Assembly: GCA_017964325.1 (NCBI GenBank)
Contig: JAGCSE010000307.1
Location: forward strand, 1-25,619
DNA length: 25,619 nucleotides
From: Victivallales bacterium
GTDB lineage: Bacteria > Verrucomicrobiota > Lentisphaeria > Oligosphaerales > Oligosphaeraceae
Reading direction: 5' to 3'
The position numbers were made by a program, and so were the translations under genes. Of this stretch, positions 7,846-15,456 are shown one piece after another (position 1 is the first letter of the stretch; each line of letters starts with the position of its first letter). Below the pieces are notes generated by a model. It was not told the DNA's origin, made no database searches, and was given only the letters and a program-made list of their open reading frames with translations.

Positions 7846-8481
7846 TCATTTCTTCTTATCGCCAGCTGCTTCTTCCTTTTCTTCAGCAGCCGCTTCAGCA
7901 GCGGCGTCTTCAGCAGCTTCTTCAGCCGTCACCTTGTGGGCGCGGCAATGGACGACGATCAATTCGCCATCCGTCACGGCAGTCACACCTTCCGGCAGCT
8001 TCAACTCATTGACGTGCAGGGCCTGGTTCAGTTCCAGAGCGGTGACATCAACCGTGATAACTTCAGGAATGTTCGCCGGCAGGGATTCGATTTCCAGTTC
8101 ATGGAGGACCTGCTCAAGCTGCCCGCCCTGGCGGAGACCAGCTGCATCGCCTTCCAAAACGACTGGAACAACGCTCGTTACGACTTCATCAGCCTTGACG
8201 GCGTGGAAATCCATGTGCAATATCTTGTTGTTCAGCGGATGAACCTGCACTTCCTTCAAGACGGCGTTCATCGTCGTGCCGCAGTCTTCGCATGTCACGG
8301 CAACCAAACCATTGTGGTAATGCGCGACTTGCGCGTCCGCTTCCGAGATGACCAAAGATTTGGCTTCTTCTCCTTTCGAATACAGATTCACGGGAATCAT
8401 GCCCGTACGGCGGATGCGACGTGCATTGGCCGTGCCCAGAAGGTCACGTTTCTTCGCTGTGATGTTGATGATGTTGCTCAT
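7846..8481 (-). CDS. rplY: 50S ribosomal protein bL25 (long CTC/TL5 form)
   Basis: Binds 5S rRNA. The 211 residues contain the L25 barrel (about 1-95, with LLGTANARRIRRTGMIPVNLY near the start and HMDFHAV near residue 90) and the extra C-terminal beta domain of the CTC/TL5 form, about 95-185. The end is a low-complexity Ala/Glu/Lys tail (about 185-211). AAGGAA lies directly before the ATG. It is the first gene of the - strand block and has a good promoter candidate 65 bases upstream. In many bacteria prs precedes this gene; here a divergent isocitrate dehydrogenase does. Confidence 0.95.
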   Translation of the reverse strand: MSNIINITAKKRDLLGTANARRIRRTGMIPVNLYSKGEEAKSLVISEADAQVAHYHNGLVAVTCEDCGTTMNAVLKEVQVHPLNNKILHMDFHAVKADEVVTSVVPVVLEGDAAGLRQGGQLEQVLHELEIESLPANIPEVITVDVTALELNQALHVNELKLPEGVTAVTDGELIVVHCRAHKVTAEEAAEDAAAEAAAEEKEEAAGDKKK

Positions 8482-8545
8482 TTCCTTGCGTCCTTGTTTG
8501 GATAAATGTCAGCTATATGTATTCAATGATTTTTGTCGAATCTAA

Positions 8546-8573
8546 AATATAGCACATAATTGCACAATATCAA
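8546..8573 (-). promoter_or_regulatory. rplY: Probable sigma-70-type promoter of the rplY operon
   Basis: On the - strand: TTGATA (8573-8568), 16-base spacer, TATATT (8551-8546). Both boxes match the consensus at five of six positions. Transcription would start near 8539 and leave a leader of about 57 bases before the rplY ATG. Confidence 0.6.
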
Positions 8574-8584
8574 AGCCCCTGAAT

Positions 8585-8605
8585 GAAATCTCATGGGATG
8601 ATTTC
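8585..8605. repeat. Short inverted repeat in the rplY-icd gap
   Basis: GAAATC (8585-8590) and GATTTC (8600-8605) flank a 9-base loop. It lies just upstream of the rplY promoter and could be a binding site, but six-base arms can arise by chance. Confidence 0.2.
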
Positions 8606-8646
8606 TTATTTCTGTTGGATTTTCTACCTCTCATCCTCCTCCATAA

Positions 8647-8675
8647 TTGGAAGAATCACCAACAGGATTTATATT
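8647..8675 (+). promoter_or_regulatory. icd: Possible promoter of isocitrate dehydrogenase operon
   Basis: TTGGAA (8647-8652), 17-base spacer, TATATT (8670-8675). The first box matches the sigma-70 consensus at four positions, the second at five. Start would be near 8682, giving a leader of about 70 bases that contains the palindrome at 8694. Confidence 0.45.
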
Positions 8676-8693
8676 ATTAGATTTTCTTTATTA

Positions 8694-8711
8694 CCTTAAA
8701 TAAATTTAAGG
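8694..8711. repeat. Palindrome in the icd leader
   Basis: CCTTAAAT (8694-8701), two bases, ATTTAAGG (8704-8711), a perfect 8-bp inverted repeat. It sits just downstream of the proposed icd start site, a place where a dimeric repressor could bind. It is followed by a GGAGG...CCTCC pair (8711-8715, 8726-8730) that could also fold in RNA. Confidence 0.4.
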
Positions 8712-8753
8712 GAGGCTGCGGCCCCCCTCCACCCACGATTCAGGAAATAAGCC

Positions 8754-9983
8754 ATGACGGACATCATCACCATGACGGAATCCGGCCTCAAGGTCGGCAA
8801 CCACCCCATCATCCCCTTCATCGAAGGCGACGGCACAGGGCCGGACATCTGGCGGGCGACCGTCGGTGTCGTGGATGCGGCTGTCGAAAAGGCCTACAAT
8901 GGCGAACGCAAGATCGAATGGAAGGAAGTGCTCGCGGGCGAAAAGGCATATAAGGCAACTGGACAATGGCTTCCGCAGGAAACGCTTGACGCCTTCAAAC
9001 AATATCTCGTCGGCATCAAAGGGCCGCTCACCACGCCGATCGGCGGTGGCATACGCAGCCTCAACGTCGCCATCCGCCAAGAATGCGACCTGTACGTCTG
9101 TCTGCGTCCCGTCCGCTGGTTCGAAGGCGTCCCCTCCCCCGTCCTCCATCCGGAAAAAGTCGATATGGTCATCTTCCGCGAAAATACGGAGGACATTTAC
9201 GCTGGCATCGAATTCACGGCTGGTTCGGAAGACGCCGACAAAATCGAAGCCTTCCTCAAGGAGACGTTCCCGCAGAAATATGCGAAAATCCGTTTCCCAG
9301 AAAACTGCGGCATCGGCATCAAGCCAGTCTCAAAGGAAGGCACGCAGCGGCTCGTCCGCTCCGCCATTGAATACGCCATCGAAAATGACCGCCCGTCCGT
9401 CACGCTTGTCCACAAGGGCAACATCATGAAATTTACGGAAGGCGCTTTCCGCGATTGGGGCTATGAAGTCGCCCGCAACGAGTACGGCGCGGAACTCATC
9501 GACAACGGCCCATGGTGCACGTTCAAGAATCCCAAGACAGGCTCTATCATCACCGTAAAGGATTGCATCGCAGATGCTTTCCTCCAACAGATTCTCACAC
9601 GCCCTTCTGACTACAGCGTCATCGCGACGCTCAATCTCAATGGCGACTACATCTCCGACGCGCTCGCTGCCTGTGTCGGCGGCATCGGCATCGCCCCTGG
9701 CGGAAACATCAACTACACCACGGGAACCGCCGTCTTCGAAGCAACCCACGGCACTGCACCAAAATACGCCAATCTGGACAAAGTCAATCCAGGCTCCCTC
9801 ATTCTCTCCGCAGAAATGATGCTCCGTTATCTCGGCTGGAAAGAAGCCGCGGACCTCATCATCAAGGGAATCGAACGCACAATTGCCGACAAGACCGTCA
9901 CATACGACTTTGAACGTCTCATGCCAGGCTCCACGCTCGTCAAATGCTCCGAATTTGGCCGCCTCATAGCAAAGAATATGTAA
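8754..9983 (+). CDS. icd: NADP-dependent isocitrate dehydrogenase
   Basis: Converts isocitrate to 2-oxoglutarate with CO2 and NADPH in the TCA cycle. The 409 residues align well in style with the E. coli enzyme. The substrate loop [17 protein letters not shown] holds R101, S102 (the counterpart of the E. coli phosphorylated Ser113), N104 and R108; R118 follows in [18 protein letters not shown] is intact. The NADP-recognising residues of E. coli (Lys344, Tyr345, Val351, Tyr391, Arg395) are all present as K337, Y338, V344, Y384 and R388, so NADP use is well supported. A CAGGAAATAAGCC ribosome site precedes the ATG. No aceK-type kinase gene is nearby. It heads a run of tightly spaced + strand genes that ends with a lipid transporter. 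Confidence 0.96.
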   Translation: MTDIITMTESGLKVGNHPIIPFIEGDGTGPDIWRATVGVVDAAVEKAYNGERKIEWKEVLAGEKAYKATGQWLPQETLDAFKQYLVGIKGPLTTPIGGGIRSLNVAIRQECDLYVCLRPVRWFEGVPSPVLHPEKVDMVIFRENTEDIYAGIEFTAGSEDADKIEAFLKETFPQKYAKIRFPENCGIGIKPVSKEGTQRLVRSAIEYAIENDRPSVTLVHKGNIMKFTEGAFRDWGYEVARNEYGAELIDNGPWCTFKNPKTGSIITVKDCIADAFLQQILTRPSDYSVIATLNLNGDYISDALAACVGGIGIAPGGNINYTTGTAVFEATHGTAPKYANLDKVNPGSLILSAEMMLRYLGWKEAADLIIKGIERTIADKTVTYDFERLMPGSTLVKCSEFGRLIAKNM

Positions 9984-10007
9984 CCATTTCATTTATAGGA
10001 TAATACC

Positions 10008-10835
10008 ATGCAAATCAAAGTTCTCGGTTCCGCCGCCGCCGAAGGATGGCCCGCCCTTTTCTGCGAATGCGACATCTGCAAATACGCCTGGGAACACAAG
10101 GGGAAAGAGGTCAGACGGCGCACATCCTATCTGCTCAATGACGATGTCATGATCGACTACGGGCCTGATGTCTATTGGCAATCCGTGCAATTCGACATCA
10201 ATCTCTCGAAGATCGGTGCCATTTTCTTCACGCATTCCCATGACGATCATTGTGATCCCGTGGAATTCGCCTGGCGGCGGCAGGGCTTTTCCGTCGTCAC
10301 AAAAGACCTCCACATCTTCGCCAACCAGACGACGCTCAACCGCATCCAGCAGCGGCTCATGAACGGTGACTGGGAACGTTACAAGATCATCCCGCATCTC
10401 ACGCTGCCCGGAGTTCCTTTCCAGTTCAAGCAATACAAAGTCATGCCGATTCTCGCACAGCACGCCGCCTATCCAGAAATACCGCTCAACTACATCATAC
10501 AGGATGCAGAAGGCAAAACGGCTCTCATCGGCAACGACTCCGGCTGGTGGAGCGAAGCATCTTGGGAACACCTCAAGGCTTTCAAGCTCGACATCGCCAT
10601 CATCGAAGCCACGATGGGACCCAAATACTTCGACCACAATCGCGGTCATCTTGGCACGGGAGCCGCCGTCACCGTCCGAGATGAACTCAAACGCCTCGGC
10701 ATCATCGACGATGACACGCTCGTCGCCGTCAACCATTTCTCACACAACGGATTAGGACTTCATGCCGACATGGAAGCCTTCTTCAACCCGAAAGGCATCC
10801 AAGTCTGCTATGACGGCTATGTCCTTCAAAAATAA
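10008..10835 (+). CDS. MBL-fold metallo-hydrolase (PhnP-like)
   Basis: A 275-residue metallo-beta-lactamase-fold protein. The zinc motif HSHDDH lies at residues 76-81 and later metal ligands are likely in the GNDSG (about 174) and NHFSHNG (about 245) segments. An N-terminal cysteine group, CECDIC (C19, C21, C24), followed by RRRTS, resembles the extra zinc-binding loop of PhnP and related phosphodiesterases. The substrate is unknown; a small phosphodiester is a reasonable guess from the family. It follows icd by 24 bases, with AGGATA before the ATG, and is followed after 17 bases by an unknown gene. Confidence 0.85.
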   Translation: MQIKVLGSAAAEGWPALFCECDICKYAWEHKGKEVRRRTSYLLNDDVMIDYGPDVYWQSVQFDINLSKIGAIFFTHSHDDHCDPVEFAWRRQGFSVVTKDLHIFANQTTLNRIQQRLMNGDWERYKIIPHLTLPGVPFQFKQYKVMPILAQHAAYPEIPLNYIIQDAEGKTALIGNDSGWWSEASWEHLKAFKLDIAIIEATMGPKYFDHNRGHLGTGAAVTVRDELKRLGIIDDDTLVAVNHFSHNGLGLHADMEAFFNPKGIQVCYDGYVLQK

Positions 10836-10852
10836 TAATTTGACTGACTTAT

Positions 10853-11527
10853 ATGGACGATCCCAATCAAGCCACCAATATAGAAAAAGAAATAGAAAAG
10901 CAGCTCCGACAGACAGACGTCTTCGCCCACCGCTATCTGGAACTCATCGCGCAGTTCGGTGATCTCCCTGACTGCGACACCCTCATCATGCCCAAACTCA
11001 TCGCGGAATTCGGCAAGGAAAAAGTCGATGAACTCCTCGGCGACGCGCCATGGGAGGACAATGATTCCGACATGATGCCGCAGGATGACGAGGAAGACCA
11101 CAAAGGCGAGTTCATGGAGAACGACGGCAGAAAACAATCGCCTATCGAGGAAAACTCCGGGAAAGCCGCCAGCCTCATCGCATCTTCGCTTCTCGGATGG
11201 TGCAACATCTATGGAATGACCCTAAGCAAGCAGGAGCGCATCGAAGCCATGCGCATTCTCTACCTCCTCAGCAAGGCGTTCTCTTTCCTTGTACAGGCGT
11301 TGGACATCATTTCGGACATGGAATATTCCAAGGCAGTAGTCCTTCTACAGCGTTGCAAACGCTTCGGCAACTGGGCAAGACAACGCCTCTCGAATTACCA
11401 TGTCGAGGGCCTCAATCTTGACAGTCCGTTTGAAAACATCATCGAATGTCTGGACGACGCCGTAGAACCATTGAACAAGCTCATCCTCGAATATCGCCGT
11501 CTTGACCAGAACGACCTTCCGTTTTAA
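10853..11527 (+). CDS. Unknown acidic helical protein ahead of the lipid transporter genes
   Basis: I do not recognise this 224-residue protein. It has no signal peptide and no clear membrane segment, so it is probably cytoplasmic. A helical N-terminal part (about 1-64) is followed by a very acidic, probably disordered stretch (about 65-100, rich in Asp, Glu and Asn), then a helical C-terminal part (about 102-224) containing SLLGWCNIYGMTLSKQERIEAM and many Leu/Ala heptads. It stands 17 bases after the hydrolase gene and 6 bases before mlaE, so it is very likely co-transcribed with the transporter. No Shine-Dalgarno is visible before the ATG. Codon style matches its neighbours. A role linked to lipid transport is only a guess from position. 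Confidence 0.75.
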   Translation: MDDPNQATNIEKEIEKQLRQTDVFAHRYLELIAQFGDLPDCDTLIMPKLIAEFGKEKVDELLGDAPWEDNDSDMMPQDDEEDHKGEFMENDGRKQSPIEENSGKAASLIASSLLGWCNIYGMTLSKQERIEAMRILYLLSKAFSFLVQALDIISDMEYSKAVVLLQRCKRFGNWARQRLSNYHVEGLNLDSPFENIIECLDDAVEPLNKLILEYRRLDQNDLPF

Positions 11528-11533
11528 ACACGT

Positions 11534-12682
11534 ATGTCGCTTCTTAGGAAAACAATTCAGCAGAAGCCCGTCCATCTCGCGGTGGAGACGGATATTACGG
11601 AGCCTGGCCTTGCCATTATCCGTCTGGAAGGCTGTTGGCGAAAGGACAACCGCCTTCCCAGACCCGAACACGCCGCCTTTCCGAAGGACACTCATCGCAT
11701 CGCGTTCGACTGCTCCAAACTGACGGAATGGGACAGCGGCCTGCTCGCGTTTCTTTACAATCTGGCAGGAAACGTACGGAAAAGCGGCGTCGAACTTGAC
11801 TTCAACGGACTGCCAGACGGCCCCAAACGTTTGCTTGCACTCGCACAAGCGGTTCCACTGCAAGATAATGCGTTGATTCATAAGAACAAAGGCTGGATTC
11901 ACGAAATCGGCCGGAAAACCCTTGAAATCTTCTCAACGGCAGCCACCATCAACCGATTCGTCGGAGAATTGACGATTGGGCTTCTCAAATTTTTTGTCGG
12001 AATGTCCCAAACCCGCTGGAGCAACGTCTGGGAGCAGATTGCCCAAGCAGGCTACCAAGCCATGCCGTTGATTTCCATGATCGGCTTTCTCATCGGCCTC
12101 ATTCTCGCATTCATCGGCTGCATTCCGCTGAAAATGTTTGGAGCGGACATTTTCGTGGCCAGCCTCGTGGGCATCGGCGTACTGCGGCTCATGTCGCCTG
12201 TCATGGTCGGAACGGTCATGGCAGGTCGTACAGGTGCCTCTTTCGCTGCGGAACTCGGTTCCATGAACGCCAACGACGAAATCGACGCATTTCGTGCCAT
12301 GGGGGTTTCGCCGATGGAATTTCTTGTTCTGCCGCGCTTTCTGGCTCTCTGCGTCATGGTTCCCCTCCTCTGCCTCTATTCCGACCTGCTCGGAATACTC
12401 GGCGGCATGACCGTCGGCCTCTTCTATTCAAATCTAACCTACCTTGAATTTTATAAGCAGTTAACTAGCACGACGACCATCAATGACCTGCTCGTCGGAA
12501 TGTTCACCAGCTTCGTTTTCGGCGTTCTCGTCTCCATCTGCGGATGCTACCAGGGAATCAAATGTGGGCGGAACTCTACGGCCGTTGGACAAGCTGCCAC
12601 TTCCGCCGTCGTCTCCAGCATCATCTGCATGACTCTCGCATCCGCCGTCATCACCGTCCTAACTGTCATCCTGAAAATCTGA
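11534..12682 (+). CDS. mlaE: MlaE-family lipid ABC transporter permease with N-terminal STAS-like domain
   Basis: Inner-membrane permease of an MCE-type transporter that moves phospholipids between inner and outer membranes. Residues about 12-110 look like a STAS domain (strand AIIRLEGCW, then IAFDCSKLTEWDSGLLAFL), the same fold as MlaB, fused here to the permease. Residues about 130-382 carry the MlaE domain: AMPLISMIGFLIGLILAF (176-193), LRLMSPVMVGTVMAGRTGASFAAELGSM with the conserved EL-G pattern, then NDEIDAFRAMGVSPMEFLVLPR, and further hydrophobic segments. The gene starts 6 bases after the unknown gene and has no visible ribosome site, suggesting coupling. The E. coli gene name is used for the family; whether the cargo is the same is unknown. 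Confidence 0.92.
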   Translation: MSLLRKTIQQKPVHLAVETDITEPGLAIIRLEGCWRKDNRLPRPEHAAFPKDTHRIAFDCSKLTEWDSGLLAFLYNLAGNVRKSGVELDFNGLPDGPKRLLALAQAVPLQDNALIHKNKGWIHEIGRKTLEIFSTAATINRFVGELTIGLLKFFVGMSQTRWSNVWEQIAQAGYQAMPLISMIGFLIGLILAFIGCIPLKMFGADIFVASLVGIGVLRLMSPVMVGTVMAGRTGASFAAELGSMNANDEIDAFRAMGVSPMEFLVLPRFLALCVMVPLLCLYSDLLGILGGMTVGLFYSNLTYLEFYKQLTSTTTINDLLVGMFTSFVFGVLVSICGCYQGIKCGRNSTAVGQAATSAVVSSIICMTLASAVITVLTVILKI

Positions 12683-12690
12683 TACGCACC

Positions 12691-13482
12691 GTGGATACCG
12701 ACCATACACCATCTCAATGCCCCATTGAAGTCATCGGCCTGACGATGGCATACGGCTCACGTGTCATCCAACATGACGTAAATTTCAAAGTCCAAAAAGG
12801 CGCGACATTCGTCATCATGGGCGGCTCTGGTTGCGGAAAAAGCACGCTCCTTCGTCATCTCATTGGACTCCAAAGGCCTGCAACGGGAAAAGTCCTCCGC
12901 AACGGACTCGATATCTGGCAATGTTCACCAAAAGAACAGGACATCATCAGGCAAACTTCTGGAGTCATGTACCAATCAGGCGGTCTGTGGAGCGCCATGA
13001 CGCTTGCGGAAAACGTCGCCTTTCCCTTGCAGGAATATACAGCTCTTTCAGAACGCGAAATCAAGGAGATATGTCATCTCAAACTGGCACTCGTCGGCCT
13101 TGCGGGATTCGAAGATTTCTATCCATCCGAACTGTCTGGCGGTATGCAGAAACGTGCAGGACTCGCCCGGGCCATGGCACTCGATCCAGATGTGCTTTTC
13201 TTTGACGAACCGTCTGCAGGTCTCGATCCCGTCAGCGCAAGACGGCTAGACGACCTTATTGTTGAACTCCGCGAAAGCCTTGGCACAACGATTGTTGTCG
13301 TCACCCACGAGCTCGCCTCCATCTTCACCATCGCTACGGACTCCATCTATCTTGACAACCGCTCCCTCACCCTCACGGCCCACGGCCATCCCGCAAAAAT
13401 CCTACAGGAAACGGACGATGAATCCATCATCACGTTCCTCACCCGCGGCGAAGGCAGAAGCGGAAATCCACAAAGCAGGTAA
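12691..13482 (+). CDS. mlaF: MlaF-family ABC transporter ATP-binding protein
   Basis: ATPase that powers the MlaE permease. With the start proposed here (263 residues) all ABC motifs are present: Walker A GGSGCGKST (44-52), Q-loop Q95 in YQSGGLW, signature LSGGMQKRAGLARA from 148, Walker B VLFFDEPSAGLDP from 168, and H206 in VTHELAS. The frame is open back to 12544 inside mlaE, but those residues are Arg/His-rich shadow sequence. I choose GTG at 12691, eight bases after the mlaE stop, because it sits just before the family's first strand; the next in-frame ATG (in GLTMAY) would remove that strand. No strong ribosome site is visible. mlaD starts 5 bases after the stop. Confidence 0.92.
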   Translation: MDTDHTPSQCPIEVIGLTMAYGSRVIQHDVNFKVQKGATFVIMGGSGCGKSTLLRHLIGLQRPATGKVLRNGLDIWQCSPKEQDIIRQTSGVMYQSGGLWSAMTLAENVAFPLQEYTALSEREIKEICHLKLALVGLAGFEDFYPSELSGGMQKRAGLARAMALDPDVLFFDEPSAGLDPVSARRLDDLIVELRESLGTTIVVVTHELASIFTIATDSIYLDNRSLTLTAHGHPAKILQETDDESIITFLTRGEGRSGNPQSR

Positions 13483-13487
13483 TTCAA

Positions 13488-14738
13488 ATGTCTAAAAAAG
13501 TCAATCCATCGGCCATCGGCCTATTTGTCATCGGAGCGATCACGCTGCTTGTCATAGGACTTATGATCTTCGGTCGCGGCAACCTATTCGAGCAGAAGGA
13601 ATACTACCAGATTTTCTTCGACAAATCCGTCAACGGCCTCAGCATCGGTTCGCCCGTCATGTTCCGCGGCATTCGCATCGGACAAGTGACGGACATCCGC
13701 CTCGCACTCAAGGTCATGGAAGAAAATGCAGCGGAAAGGAATCAATGGCCCATCCAAGTCACCATCAAGCTGCTTCCAAAATCCTTCAGCATGGCGGAGT
13801 CGGATTCAGGTGTCAACGTCCAGCAGATTTTCCACAGCCTCAATCCAGGCGAATCGAAGGAAGGCATGAACAATTGGCTACGTAACATGGTACTGAATAA
13901 AGGATTGCGCGCACAGCTCCAAACACAGAGCCTTCTCACGGGAATGCTCCACATCGAATTCGACCTTTTCTCAAACGAAGTCGCGACGGACAAAATCAAA
14001 AAAGATTTCGACAACGGCATCATCCCCTCCAGAATCAGCGCGTTCGAACGCCTCTACCTCTCCATTAACCAAAAGGATTTCAGCGCAAATGTTGAGAATT
14101 TCCACACCGCCATCAATATAATCGGCGAATTCTTCCAGTCAGGCAAGGCCCAGAATTTCGTGGACAACATCGTCGCCACTTCCGAAAACGTAAAAACCGC
14201 CTCGCAGGATATGCGCGATATGTTCTACACCCTCCGCACACATGAAAAGGGGCAGATGGATAATTCCGCCGCCGCACAACTATGTGAACTGCTTGCAGAT
14301 ATGCAAGCAGTCGCAGGAAAAATCAACGCCATCATGGACAGTTTCCAGCAAAAGCTGCCCCGCATGATGGACGATGCAGGAGCGACTCTCGCCACTCTCA
14401 ACAAGACATCATCGGATGTCGCCCCCAAACTCGACGAAGCCATCGCCGAAGCACGGCAACTCATCAAGACGGCTGAAAAGACCATCGCCCTCGCAGAAGG
14501 CCGGCCGTCCGAACTGGCCCAATCCCTTCAGGAAACACTAGATGCGACTCGCGCCGTCATGACCGCCGCCCAAGCCACCCTCCAACGCATGGATGCAACG
14601 ATCGACAACGATTCGCCACTTCGTGCGGAAATAGCCAAAGCCATCGAGGAGACGCGGCAAACTGTCCAATCATTCCGTTCCCTAGTCGATCTCATCCAGA
14701 GAAATCCAGAGATTCTCATCCAAGGACGTCGTGATTAA
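13488..14738 (+). CDS. mlaD: MCE-domain lipid-binding protein (MlaD family)
   Basis: Substrate-binding part of the transporter, anchored in the inner membrane with its body in the periplasm. One N-terminal membrane helix (about 9-29, IGLFVIGAITLLVIGLMIFG) is followed by a single MCE domain (about 38-115: YYQIFFDKSVNGLSIGSPVMFRGIRIGQV). The remaining 300 residues are mostly helical, with long Ala/Gln/Glu-rich stretches (about 210-400) that could form a coiled coil. At 416 residues it is more than twice the length of E. coli MlaD (about 180) and closer to the longer MCE proteins that build needles or tunnels. An AGGT weak ribosome site precedes the ATG; the next gene encodes a partner lipoprotein. 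Confidence 0.92.
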   Translation: MSKKVNPSAIGLFVIGAITLLVIGLMIFGRGNLFEQKEYYQIFFDKSVNGLSIGSPVMFRGIRIGQVTDIRLALKVMEENAAERNQWPIQVTIKLLPKSFSMAESDSGVNVQQIFHSLNPGESKEGMNNWLRNMVLNKGLRAQLQTQSLLTGMLHIEFDLFSNEVATDKIKKDFDNGIIPSRISAFERLYLSINQKDFSANVENFHTAINIIGEFFQSGKAQNFVDNIVATSENVKTASQDMRDMFYTLRTHEKGQMDNSAAAQLCELLADMQAVAGKINAIMDSFQQKLPRMMDDAGATLATLNKTSSDVAPKLDEAIAEARQLIKTAEKTIALAEGRPSELAQSLQETLDATRAVMTAAQATLQRMDATIDNDSPLRAEIAKAIEETRQTVQSFRSLVDLIQRNPEILIQGRRD

Positions 14739-14765
14739 TTTAAATAAAAAACTATCATAAAAATC

Positions 14766-15347
14766 ATGAAAAAATCACTTTATATTCTATTTTTCTTGCT
14801 ATTATGCTGTTCTTTCACAGGATGTCGTTCTACGACAAAAACCAGAATCTTCTTGCTCACGGCAGATGAAAGTCTCCAACGGCTGCCAGATGCCGATATC
14901 AAGTTCAAACTCCGCCCACTCTCCCTCCCGAACTACTTGAACCGACATGAATTCGTCAAACGCATCGGAGAAGACGAAATCCAGATTCTGCATTCGTCCT
15001 TGTGGGCGGAGACGGCTGAACGCGGCATCAATTCCGCCTTTGAACAAAATCTCCGCAATCTTCTTGGTGATGACAATGTCCTCCATTATTATGGCGCAAG
15101 CAGAAACGACACCTCGCCCATCCTGTACATTTCCGTCCATTGTCTCGAAGCGGTTGACGACCAATTCATAGCCGATTTCCGTTGCAGTTTGAAATCGCCT
15201 GGCAAACCTACAGTGGAAAAACGTCTTTTATGGAAGACCGACGTCAAATCCAACATTCCTTACATTAAATATTATAAGGAAGCGGTCGCGGAAATGGCAA
15301 AGCAAGCCGCCGCCTGGCTCATCGTGCAAGGCAATATACAAAAATAA
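14766..15347 (+). CDS. PqiC/ABC-transport auxiliary lipoprotein
   Basis: A 193-residue predicted lipoprotein. The N-terminus is a lipoprotein signal with Lys-Lys, a hydrophobic core and the lipobox SFTGC, with the modified Cys at residue 20. The body has the order seen in PqiC/YmbA-type auxiliary lipoproteins: a strand IFLLTAD, then LPNYLNRHEFVKRIGEDEIQIL, then WAETAERGINSAFEQNLRNLL. In Pqi systems this protein sits on the inner face of the outer membrane as the partner of an MCE protein. It follows mlaD by 27 bases and closes the operon. There is no Shine-Dalgarno; the leader is AT-rich (ATTAATTTAAATA at 14734). Confidence 0.8.
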   Translation: MKKSLYILFFLLLCCSFTGCRSTTKTRIFLLTADESLQRLPDADIKFKLRPLSLPNYLNRHEFVKRIGEDEIQILHSSLWAETAERGINSAFEQNLRNLLGDDNVLHYYGASRNDTSPILYISVHCLEAVDDQFIADFRCSLKSPGKPTVEKRLLWKTDVKSNIPYIKYYKEAVAEMAKQAAAWLIVQGNIQK

Positions 15348-15373
15348 GTCGTTATTTTCCAACGTAAATATTC

Positions 15374-15411
15374 TCTGCGCCTTTTGCGACACTACGACTC
15401 TGCGCTAAAAA
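15374..15411 (+). repeat. TCTGCG-type intergenic repeat, copy A
   Basis: A 38-base unit opening TCTGCGCCT and closing CGACTCTGCG (15395-15404) plus an A-run. The same ends occur in copy B eight bases downstream, with different sequence in between; a shorter relative lies at 22265. It lies between convergent genes. Confidence 0.65.
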
Positions 15412-15418
15412 GAAAAAA

Positions 15419-15455
15419 TCTGCGCCTCCTCATCTCCGCGACTCTGCGTGAAAAA
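15419..15455 (+). repeat. TCTGCG-type intergenic repeat, copy B
   Basis: A 37-base unit opening TCTGCGCCT and closing CGACTCTGCG (15439-15448) plus TGAAAAA. It ends one base before the stop codon of the - strand methyltransferase gene, so its boundary touches the coding region. Confidence 0.65.
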
Positions 15456-15456
15456 A

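Noticed and set aside
8482..8545. Riboswitch or ribosomal-protein-binding leader upstream of rplY
   Set aside because: The leader would be about 57 bases and I see no stable conserved fold in it.
12544..12690. MlaF start at 12544 within mlaE
   Set aside because: The 49 added residues are Arg/His-rich read-through of mlaE in another frame; GTG at 12691 fits the family length.
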